Positions 1 through 6,810 of a stretch of 9,149 bases of DNA are shown piece after piece (within the stretch, counting starts at the first letter, position 1; each line of letters opens with the position of its first letter). The stretch comes from a bacterium. Lineage in GTDB: Bacteria > Fidelibacterota > Marinisomatia > Marinisomatales > JAHJCW01. The translations under genes were made by a program, and so were the position numbers. The stretch spans positions 1 to 9,149 of the forward strand of contig JAUXHY010000028.1 in the NCBI GenBank assembly GCA_030621275.1, given 5' to 3'. The notes below the pieces were generated by a model. The model did not search any database. It worked only from the letters and a program-made list of their open reading frames with translations, and was not told where the DNA came from.

Positions 1-558
1 CTTCACTTTTGGAAGATTTGTTGTAATTGATTTTATAACATCTATTTCAGACCAGTAGCCGGCAATTAATTTTTCCGCTCGTCTTGTTTTTCCGGTGGCA
101 TCTCCAACGCTCTGCATTAATTCAAAAACATCTTCAAGTGTCTCAGGTTTAAAATACAAGACGTTATAGCCCTTTTCTCTTAGCTTTTGAGCTATATCAT
201 ATTGCATTTTATGAACCGCTAATATAAGAGTTGGCTTCAAAGAATCAATTAATTCATAATTAACATTCGTAAATGCACTTACAACTGCTACTTCTTTATT
301 ATATAACTCATCCTTAATAGACATGAACTCATACTCATCATATGGTAGCCAGCCGTCTGTGTCCTGAACTTCAGGCGGATAATTACAATATTTGGTCCAT
401 CCAACAATTTGATCTTGTAATCCTAGTGCATACAAAACTTCAGTATGACTAGGAGACAGAGAAACAATTCTTTGATCCTGATTAGTTGAACAGGATATGT
501 TAATTATTAGGATAACTATAAAAAGAATTATGAAATATATTTTTTGTTTGTTTTTCAT
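1..558 (-). CDS. btuF: BtuF-like periplasmic substrate-binding lipoprotein of an ABC importer (3' end missing)
   Basis: Reading down from the ATG at 558-556 gives 186 codons with no stop before the window edge, so the C-terminal part is missing; family members are usually about 270-330 residues. The protein starts with a short basic stretch and a hydrophobic segment ending in I-S-C (Cys23), a loose lipobox. Next comes RIVSLSPSHTEVLYALG (about residues 30-46) and a downstream YPPEV, the typical opening of BtuF/FecB-type helical-backbone binding proteins, then the family's 'LKPTLILA' strand near residue 110. The residues after the cysteine (STNQDQ) are not an acidic run, which fits a periplasm-facing anchor. 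The expected role is to receive a corrinoid after TonB-dependent uptake and deliver it to BtuCD, which may lie past the left edge. AAAGGAAA about nine bases upstream is a good ribosome site. An iron-siderophore or haem ligand is possible; the neighbouring genes favour cobamide. Confidence 0.8.
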   Translation of the reverse strand, partial: MKNKQKIYFIILFIVILIINISCSTNQDQRIVSLSPSHTEVLYALGLQDQIVGWTKYCNYPPEVQDTDGWLPYDEYEFMSIKDELYNKEVAVVSAFTNVNYELIDSLKPTLILAVHKMQYDIAQKLREKGYNVLYFKPETLEDVFELMQSVGDATGKTRRAEKLIAGYWSEIDVIKSITTNLPKVK

Positions 559-586
559 ATGTCCATTTCCTTTCTAATTACGTACG

Positions 587-624
587 GGACAATGAGACAG
601 TCGTGAGTAACTATCTCATTGTCC
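587..624 (-). other. Intercistronic hairpin between the propeller lipoprotein gene and the btuF-like gene
   Basis: An exact 11-bp inverted repeat, GGACAATGAGA at 587-597 against TCTCATTGTCC at 614-624, is followed inward by one mismatch and three more pairs (599-601 with 610-612), leaving an eight-base loop. It lies inside the only larger gap of the window (559-653, 95 bases). In the minus-strand transcript no U-run follows the stem, so it does not look like a full intrinsic terminator. It may mark an mRNA processing or stability boundary that sets the ratio of the two lipoproteins. On the plus strand it is followed by TTTCTT, but no plus-strand gene is there to terminate. Confidence 0.6.
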
Positions 625-653
625 TTTCTTGAGGGAATATATTTTGTGTTGAT

Positions 654-1673
654 TTATTCCAACTTCATTGTTAATGATGATGGACTATCTCCAACATTAT
701 ATGTACCTAATACTATACCACCTTTGTCTAACTGAACAACCTGATCATCATCCCAAACTGATACAAAAATATTTCCATCTCCATCAGCAGCTGCGCCCGA
801 ACCACCCTTACCTAGGAAAAAATTAGATGTATCATTTACCGCAGTTAATGTTTCCGTATTGTACGAAAGACACCCACTACCCCAAACTGTCAAAAATGCC
901 ATATCATCAGCTTCTGAGAAACAAATATTACCTGGAGAACCTTCGATGTTCAGTGTATTGACTATTATATCAGTTGACGGGTCAATAACCTGTATTTTAC
1001 CCCATGAACTCCAATAATCACCTGTACAGACTACGTGTAGCTTACCATCAGGTGCAGTCCCGATACTAAATGGGTTTGTCTCAACATTTATCGTAGAGGA
1101 AACAGCCCCAGTTGTAGTATTTATTACTGTTACTGTTCCTTGTCCGTATCCCCATGTAGCAGCATCGTAGGCAGTATTTGATGCATAAATCTTGTCTTCA
1201 GAAAACGCTATACCCGTGCATCCAAGTCCAGCATTAATTTCACCTAATACTGTTTTACTAGCAACATTTACTTTAAGTACTGATGATGAAAGTGCACAAC
1301 TAACATATGCAATATTATCATCAACAAAAACCATATTCTGTGGATTTTTGCCATTACCTAAGTCAATAACCTCCGGTGCAGCTGCGAAATCATCAACGTC
1401 GAATATCATAATATTATTCGAACCGGTATTCACACAATATAGTTTCCCATCTTTATAAACTAGTTGATTGGGCCAAGTACCAACAGTAGCTACATTATTA
1501 TAAACCGTACCATCTAGGAGGTCAACAACAGAAATACTCTGTCCACCTGAATTAAGAACATAAAGCGCAGTGGCAGTTACAGGTGCCTCTACTTTTTCAG
1601 GTTCATCTTCACAACCGGTAAACAGCGTGAACATGAGCAGACTACCCAATAACAAAACAATTAACTTTTTCAT
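654..1673 (-). CDS. btuG: Beta-propeller surface lipoprotein, BtuG/YncE-like
   Basis: This 339-residue protein begins with a lipoprotein signal (MKKLIVLLLGSLLMFTLFTG then Cys21). The residues just after the cysteine are E-D-E-P-E, an acidic run of the kind used in Bacteroidota to send lipoproteins to the cell surface. The rest is a series of about 40-45-residue repeats with YVLNSGGQSISVVD, LYCVNTGSNNIMIFD, AYVSCALSSSVLKVN, TVTVINTTTG and IQVIDPSTDIIVNTL, the pattern of a YncE-type seven-bladed propeller. In Bacteroides thetaiotaomicron the propeller lipoprotein BtuG sits on BtuB at the cell surface and binds cobalamin very tightly. Here the gene follows two BtuB-like receptors and precedes a BtuF-like gene, so the same job is likely. 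AAGGAG (1684-1679) sits five bases before the ATG. The fold is well supported; cobamide binding is inferred from context. Other YncE-like propellers serve different ligands, so the symbol is tentative. Confidence 0.75.
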   Translation of the reverse strand: MKKLIVLLLGSLLMFTLFTGCEDEPEKVEAPVTATALYVLNSGGQSISVVDLLDGTVYNNVATVGTWPNQLVYKDGKLYCVNTGSNNIMIFDVDDFAAAPEVIDLGNGKNPQNMVFVDDNIAYVSCALSSSVLKVNVASKTVLGEINAGLGCTGIAFSEDKIYASNTAYDAATWGYGQGTVTVINTTTGAVSSTINVETNPFSIGTAPDGKLHVVCTGDYWSSWGKIQVIDPSTDIIVNTLNIEGSPGNICFSEADDMAFLTVWGSGCLSYNTETLTAVNDTSNFFLGKGGSGAAADGDGNIFVSVWDDDQVVQLDKGGIVLGTYNVGDSPSSLTMKLE

Positions 1674-1706
1674 TTTTGCTCCTTTTGTTTGTTTAAATAA
1701 ATCTTA

Positions 1707-3893
1707 TTAAATACTTACTTTTATTGATAATCGATACTCCCTTCCTGGAACCGGCATGTTTTTCATTACTCTGTATTCATGATTAAAAACATTCTTAATT
1801 TGAATTGAATAATCCATTTGGGTTTTCATCATTTTTGCATTAAGATTCACTGTGATGTCGGAAACCGAATAAGGATCAAGCGAATTTCCCCAGGTATTCG
1901 ACGCATCAGTAAATCTGCGACTATTATAGCTGTACTGATAATTCAGCCGAATAGATTTCAAATTTAGTGTTGTAGAGACGTTGACAGTATGCTTTGGTCT
2001 ATAAACAAGGATTTTATTATAGGTCGTAGGTGATTCTGAAAGGTTTCTTGTATCGAGATACATATAATTGGCTGATAAATCCAAACAATCTTTAATTAGT
2101 GATATTTTTAAACTGTTTTCAATACCTCTATTACGACTTTTATCAACATTTAAAGGCATCCATTTATCAATCTGTTGCCAAATAATCAGATTGGTCATAT
2201 TGCTTTCAAAGTAACTTGACTCAAAATACACACCGTTTAATATCGGATATTGCAGACGAATTCCAATATCCCAATCAGTGCCATATTCCGGTTCCAAATC
2301 AGGATTTCCAATCGTCCAGGCATCTTCAGGCCAATAGAGATCATTGAATGTTGGTGCACGATAACTTTTACCAGCATTGAGTTTCAATGAACTCTTCCAT
2401 ACTTCGCCAAAATTAAAGATAGCGCCAAGCTTTGGTGAGACTATATGATTCATGTATTTAGAATCAGTATCATAACGTAATGATGGTACAACTGATATAG
2501 TCTGTAATAAAGAATTTATACAAATTACTGATTCATTAACTGCAAACAGATAATAAGAAGTTTGTTTATTTATATTCTTTGTAATGATATCATTGTTTTG
2601 GTCATATCGAAAACCACTACCATACGTCAATGACACCTGTGGGCCAACCACTGAATTGAATTGTATTTCATTACCGTAGGTTTGGGTAGTATATTTACTT
2701 AGTATACCTCCTGCTGTTTCATCATTCTCGTATTTATACCAACTATCATAATAATAACTTTGAAAGCGGAGGTTATGAAACAGATTAAATACTTTACCTG
2801 TAAACACCGCACTGATTTTATTATTTCTATTCCACATTCTGGCATCATAATAATATGGTTCAATCGTTCCAGGTGCTCCCTGCGCTGAATTATAATGTTT
2901 GAATGTCAATGACAAGTTTCGTTGATAATGTGGATCACCAAACTTGCGAATTAATCCTACATAATAATTTCTAGAAATAATATCGGAATTTACTCGTGTT
3001 GCTGTATTACCATAGTTATCCGTATAAGAAAAATCACCTTTGGACGAAAGGTGTTTAAATGATGCATTTACGCTAGTGTTTTTAATGTTAAAACGTATTG
3101 ATGGTGCTGCGGAATAAGTGCCAAATGAAGCTATTCCAAATTTTATATCACCTGTTATTTTCTGCTCATCAGTATCAGGTTTTTTTGAAATAATGTTAAT
3201 AACACCACCAATAGCATCTGACCCGTACAACGCTGAATTACCACCGCGAACAACTTCAATTTTTTCTATTCCTTCTAATGAGATTTGACTCAAATCTACC
3301 GATCCTGATTGAGGACTATTTATGCGTTGTCCATCCAACAAAACTAAAACCTGACTATTTGATGACCCTCGCAAAGAGATTGATTTTGTGTTTCCAAGAC
3401 CACCGTAATCTTTAATATTTACACCTGGAACATTCTGTAATGCTTCCGCAAGATTCTGAGGATTTTTAAGTTCAAGTTCCTGTCTATCAACCACATTGAC
3501 TGAGGATGGAACTTCAGTAATTAATGAATGTCCTCTTGTTGCTGTAACAGTAACATTTTCTTTATATGATAGAACCTCAGAATGCAAATAAAAATCTAAG
3601 TTGATATTGTCTCCAGCTTTGATTTCAACAATCTGACGTTTTAATTTCATATAACCAATAATATCAACCACAATTTCATACTTTGCGGGAGGAATATTAT
3701 CTATAAAATAATTTCCGTTTTCGTCGGTTGCGGTTCCGATATGAGTATTTTTGAGATAGACATTCACGGCAATCAAAGTTTGACCAGTATCAATACATTT
3801 CACGGTACCTGAAATCTGACCAAAATCCTGCGCTGCTATCAATTCGATAGTCATTATAACACTAAAAATGACTGGCCAAAAATACTTCTTCAT
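1707..3893 (-). CDS. btuB: BtuB-like TonB-dependent outer-membrane receptor with N-terminal carboxypeptidase-regulatory-like domain
   Basis: This is a complete 728-residue receptor. A signal peptide (about 1-21, cleaved before QDFGQ) is followed by a carboxypeptidase-regulatory-like beta-sandwich (about 24-107, with GTVKCIDTG and GTATDENGNYFI). A probable TonB box, ENVTVTATR (112-120), resembles BtuB's VVTA-type box. The plug (about 120-240) carries NVPGVNI, SLRGSSNSQVLVLLDGQR, DLSQISLEGIEKIEVVRGG and SALYGSDAIGGVINII, closely matching the BtuB plug, including the DLSQ segment. The remainder is the 22-strand barrel, with SYRAPTFNDLYWPEDAW in the late part. The C-terminal residue is Ile rather than the usual aromatic. 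Only seven bases separate it from the upstream receptor and no strong ribosome site lies in that gap, so translation is probably coupled. Predicted substrate is cobamide, energised by TonB-ExbBD. Receptor identity is firm, substrate less so. Confidence 0.82.
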   Translation of the reverse strand: MKKYFWPVIFSVIMTIELIAAQDFGQISGTVKCIDTGQTLIAVNVYLKNTHIGTATDENGNYFIDNIPPAKYEIVVDIIGYMKLKRQIVEIKAGDNINLDFYLHSEVLSYKENVTVTATRGHSLITEVPSSVNVVDRQELELKNPQNLAEALQNVPGVNIKDYGGLGNTKSISLRGSSNSQVLVLLDGQRINSPQSGSVDLSQISLEGIEKIEVVRGGNSALYGSDAIGGVINIISKKPDTDEQKITGDIKFGIASFGTYSAAPSIRFNIKNTSVNASFKHLSSKGDFSYTDNYGNTATRVNSDIISRNYYVGLIRKFGDPHYQRNLSLTFKHYNSAQGAPGTIEPYYYDARMWNRNNKISAVFTGKVFNLFHNLRFQSYYYDSWYKYENDETAGGILSKYTTQTYGNEIQFNSVVGPQVSLTYGSGFRYDQNNDIITKNINKQTSYYLFAVNESVICINSLLQTISVVPSLRYDTDSKYMNHIVSPKLGAIFNFGEVWKSSLKLNAGKSYRAPTFNDLYWPEDAWTIGNPDLEPEYGTDWDIGIRLQYPILNGVYFESSYFESNMTNLIIWQQIDKWMPLNVDKSRNRGIENSLKISLIKDCLDLSANYMYLDTRNLSESPTTYNKILVYRPKHTVNVSTTLNLKSIRLNYQYSYNSRRFTDASNTWGNSLDPYSVSDITVNLNAKMMKTQMDYSIQIKNVFNHEYRVMKNMPVPGREYRLSIKVSI

Positions 3894-3900
3894 TCTATTT

Positions 3901-5760
3901 CTAAATATTAACTCCTAATGAAATTTTATACATCCTACCAGGTTCCGCAGTACCGAGTACTCGCATAAAACTTTCATCAAGAATATTACTAATCTCGAAT
4001 GTACTATTATATGAAATCTTCTTTATTTTAAATCGATAGGTTAGATTTGTATCAATTGTATTAAACGATTCTAACCATTTAGTATTTACTGAATTAGTAT
4101 ATCTTAATCCGATATAGTGATAAATAGTGTTCCATTCAAGTGTTTTATACTTAAATGTACCTGTTAAATCAAATTTGTTTTTTGGACGGTATATAATATA
4201 TTTATTATGTTTATTCGTATCAGGACCTTTATCCCGTGCATTCAAAAATGTGTATTCACCATTGATTACAAGCATTTCCTCAAACAGAGCAAGTGTTAAC
4301 GATGTTTCAACTCCCTGAGTACTGGTTTTTGATATATTATGCGGAGTCCACAAATTATTGACAGCTGGGTCTTGTGCCCAAAGAATCAAATTCTTCACAT
4401 CATTATTGAAGTAATTCGCAGAAAGGGAAATTCCGGAAATACTTGATGTAATTCCTATATCGTAATTGTCACCCTTTTCTGGAATTAAATTTGGATTCCC
4501 AACTGCAAATGCATCCTGCGGCCAATATAAATCATTAAATGACGGTGCTTTATAGGATTTGGTAATATGAGCAAGCAAGGCAAGATTTAAATCTCCACTA
4601 TGATTTACAGAAAAACTAAACCGTGGACTAAATGCGTTTTCAAAATCCGAAGGAGAATCGTACCTTAAGGCTAGAGCTGTTTCAATCCCATCAATAAAAT
4701 TGTTTAATTTTTTATTGAGTGTTAATGATGTATGGCCGCTATGAGTATTTCTGGTTTTATCTCCAACCTCAGTACTTTGAATTCGATCATTCCTAAGTGA
4801 ATAACCATAAATAACATTAATCCCTTTGGCTAAAGTTCCAGCCTGTGAAAGCTCAACGCCTAATGCATAATTATCATGGTCGCTGGGAGGAATATTTGGA
4901 TTTTCCGGGTTATCAAACTTGGTTTCATAATCCAGATAATAGACCTGTGTTGCTAATGAAAAGTCCTTAAATAAAGCACTATTATCATATGACAAATTGT
5001 ATGATTTATTGTCAAATTTAATTACCGCTTCAGGTGTTAGATTATCAATCATTCCGCATGCACCATTATCCGCCTTATAGTAATTACTGGATGCATTAAT
5101 CTGCTGTTTCTCATCAATTGCAACGCTAAGTTTGTAAAAAATATTAAATGATGACTGATTATTGTTGATCAAGTTTTTTTCGTTATCATAATAATCAATG
5201 TATGAAAAATCTCCATCCCATGTATCATGTTGAAAGGATAAAAAAGAACTGATTTTTTTATAATTAATTGAATTTGAAAAATTATAAATTTGCCGATTAT
5301 AAGACCCAAATGTTGTTTTCAAACTAAGTCCTACGATTTTACTACCCGTTTGCTGTGATTTTGTTGTAATTCGAATTACACCACCGACTGCATCAGCTCC
5401 GTATTGTGCTGAACGCCCTCCACGTAAAAGCTCAATTTTCTCAATATTATCAATCGTCATATCGCTAACATTTACACCACCACCTTGAGCAGTATTTAAT
5501 CGTTGTCCATCTAATACCACAACTACTTTTGAAGAACTTACATCCCTTAAAGATATAGCCCCGGATGAATTTATATATACACCAGTAATTGTCTGAAGTG
5601 CATCACCAACATTTTCACAGTTGTTCTTAATAAAATCTTCTTCAGTTAAAACAACTTCTGAAGTAGATATTTTCTCTTCGGTCTCCTGTGCAAATAAACC
5701 GGCGAAAACGATTAAAATAGAACATCCAATAATAAAGATCTTCCTCAAATACTTTTTCAT
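3901..5760 (-). CDS. btuB: BtuB-like TonB-dependent outer-membrane receptor, shorter tandem paralogue
   Basis: This 619-residue receptor has a signal peptide (about 1-25, ending GLFAQ) and enters the plug almost directly: TSEVVL near 33-38 is a possible TonB box, then ITGVYINSSGAISLRDV, VVVLDGQRLN and ELLRGGRSAQYGADAVGGVI (about 45-135). It lacks the carboxypeptidase-regulatory-like extension of its downstream neighbour and is close in size to E. coli BtuB. The barrel contains SYKAPSFNDLYWPQDAF followed by VGNPNLIPEKGDNYDIG (about 398-432), the best-conserved stretch shared with the neighbour, pointing to an old tandem duplication. The mature protein keeps two cysteines (NNCENVG, GACGMI), one in the plug and one in the early barrel; the corresponding neighbour segment has GAPGTI. 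The C-terminus is again Ile. GAGAGGG lies six bases before the ATG. It probably takes up cobamides or precursors, perhaps with a different preference. Confidence 0.8.
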   Translation of the reverse strand: MKKYLRKIFIIGCSILIVFAGLFAQETEEKISTSEVVLTEEDFIKNNCENVGDALQTITGVYINSSGAISLRDVSSSKVVVVLDGQRLNTAQGGGVNVSDMTIDNIEKIELLRGGRSAQYGADAVGGVIRITTKSQQTGSKIVGLSLKTTFGSYNRQIYNFSNSINYKKISSFLSFQHDTWDGDFSYIDYYDNEKNLINNNQSSFNIFYKLSVAIDEKQQINASSNYYKADNGACGMIDNLTPEAVIKFDNKSYNLSYDNSALFKDFSLATQVYYLDYETKFDNPENPNIPPSDHDNYALGVELSQAGTLAKGINVIYGYSLRNDRIQSTEVGDKTRNTHSGHTSLTLNKKLNNFIDGIETALALRYDSPSDFENAFSPRFSFSVNHSGDLNLALLAHITKSYKAPSFNDLYWPQDAFAVGNPNLIPEKGDNYDIGITSSISGISLSANYFNNDVKNLILWAQDPAVNNLWTPHNISKTSTQGVETSLTLALFEEMLVINGEYTFLNARDKGPDTNKHNKYIIYRPKNKFDLTGTFKYKTLEWNTIYHYIGLRYTNSVNTKWLESFNTIDTNLTYRFKIKKISYNSTFEISNILDESFMRVLGTAEPGRMYKISLGVNI

Positions 5761-5784
5761 TATTGCCCTCTCATTTTTATATAC

Positions 5785-6774
5785 TTATTTATAAATTGCC
5801 CCAAATAACTTTTCCGTATAGTCATCAAAATCATATGGATTAACCTTTTCAAGGATTTGAATCCAGTTTTTAGGTATTCGTTCGACCCCGGAAATTGCTC
5901 CGCAAATACTACCGGTAATCGCTGCGATTGTATCACAATCCCCGCCTAAATTCACTGCCATTTGAATCGCATTAACTACATCACCATTGGATAATTTTGT
6001 AATTGCCAGACAAACTGGAACTGTTTCGGATACCTGGACACCTGCACCAATGATATCATACAACTCTTGCATAATATCCTTTTTTGGGGCTTTTTTTGAC
6101 ACAATTTCCAAAGCTAGTTTTGTACGTTCAATAATTGATGCACTATACCAAATATTCCCTCGAGTCATTCCTATTTCTGCTGCTTTCAGTGCTTTTTCAA
6201 TTATTACATCAATATCTGATTCGCCATTAATGCTACATCCAATAGCCATCGCGACTGCGGACGCTCCAGCTATAGCAATATTAGTGTTGTGAGTAGGTAT
6301 ACAGGCTTTTTCTACCGCATCAACAGTTCGTTCAATCTCACCCTTTCCGTATATAGCAACAGCACCAATTCGCATCACAGCTCCATTCGTATCCCCAACA
6401 GAACCGGATTCATAGACTGATTTACCAGACCGGATTGCGTACAGCGCCCTAAGGGAACTCGGGCCAACAGCCATCGTCTCAAATGCTTTTATCTCTTCCC
6501 CCCATTTGATTAGACGTTGAGCTATATCTTCCGGATCAATTTTTTCTTTTTCAATTATTGAATCTGCAATAAGTAAGGTCTGTTGAGTATCATCAGTTAC
6601 TTGACCTGCAACCATTTTATCATGAATAACATGTCCTGTAGGTGCAGGTAAGAATTCAGTGACATATTTACCGAATACTTGTTTAATTGTGAATGGACTC
6701 ATCATAGATGTTGGCATACCCATTGCGTCACCAGTAGCAATTCCAATTAAGCAACCCTTGATATGTTCTTTCAA
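5785..6774 (-). CDS. ADP-ribosylglycohydrolase (ARH/DraG/crystallin-J1) family protein
   Basis: The 329-residue protein covers the whole ARH all-helical fold. It shows IKGCLIGIATGDAMGMP (5-21), the metal-binding TDDT (60-63), GPSSLRAL (104-111), GDTNGAVMRIG (127-137), THNTNIAIAGA (161-171) and the second metal site GGDCDTIA (277-284). The aspartates that bind the two magnesium ions in characterised members are present, so the enzyme should be active. Characterised relatives remove ADP-ribose from arginine, serine or DNA, cleaving alpha-anomeric ribosyl bonds; many bacterial members near kinases and GntR regulators (compare E. coli yegU) have no known substrate. Lying between a CblS-like gene and BtuB-like receptors, it may act on an alpha-riboside of cobamide metabolism; that is inference. 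The start is uncertain: the codon at 6774-6772 is TTG, 27 bases from a strong AGGAGG, while the frame stays open upstream to an ATT at 6795-6793 with ideal spacing, which would add seven residues. Confidence 0.85.
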   Translation of the reverse strand: MKEHIKGCLIGIATGDAMGMPTSMMSPFTIKQVFGKYVTEFLPAPTGHVIHDKMVAGQVTDDTQQTLLIADSIIEKEKIDPEDIAQRLIKWGEEIKAFETMAVGPSSLRALYAIRSGKSVYESGSVGDTNGAVMRIGAVAIYGKGEIERTVDAVEKACIPTHNTNIAIAGASAVAMAIGCSINGESDIDVIIEKALKAAEIGMTRGNIWYSASIIERTKLALEIVSKKAPKKDIMQELYDIIGAGVQVSETVPVCLAITKLSNGDVVNAIQMAVNLGGDCDTIAAITGSICGAISGVERIPKNWIQILEKVNPYDFDDYTEKLFGAIYK

Positions 6775-6792
6775 TTCATTTATTGGCCTAAT

Positions 6793-6807
6793 AATGTTAC
6801 ACCTCCT
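6793..6807 (-). promoter_or_regulatory. Strong Shine-Dalgarno (AGGAGG) with candidate AUU start for the ARH-family gene
   Basis: On the minus strand AGGAGG occupies 6807-6802, six bases before ATT at 6795-6793. This ATT is in frame with the ARH-family protein and no stop intervenes. The first common start codon in that frame is TTG at 6774-6772, too far from this ribosome site for normal initiation. The intervening ATG (6779-6777) is out of frame and meets TGA after one codon, overlapping the TTG. The site therefore either drives a rare AUU start, as in E. coli infC, or marks a one-base change near the original start. Confidence 0.6.
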
Positions 6808-6810
6808 GAT

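Noticed and set aside
607..626. Two-codon minigene (ATG-AGA-TAG) behind AAAGGA within the upstream arm of the hairpin, read on the minus strand.
   Set aside because: Such short start-stop combinations arise by chance and nothing else supports translation here.
559..653. Cobalamin riboswitch or standard intrinsic terminator in the gap before the btuF-like gene.
   Set aside because: At 95 bases it is too short for a cobalamin riboswitch and I see no B12-box-like sequence. The hairpin is not followed by a U-run in the direction of transcription.
1707..5760. Idea that the two adjacent receptor genes are one receptor split by a frameshift.
   Set aside because: Each has its own signal peptide, plug, complete barrel and C-terminus, so they are two full paralogues.
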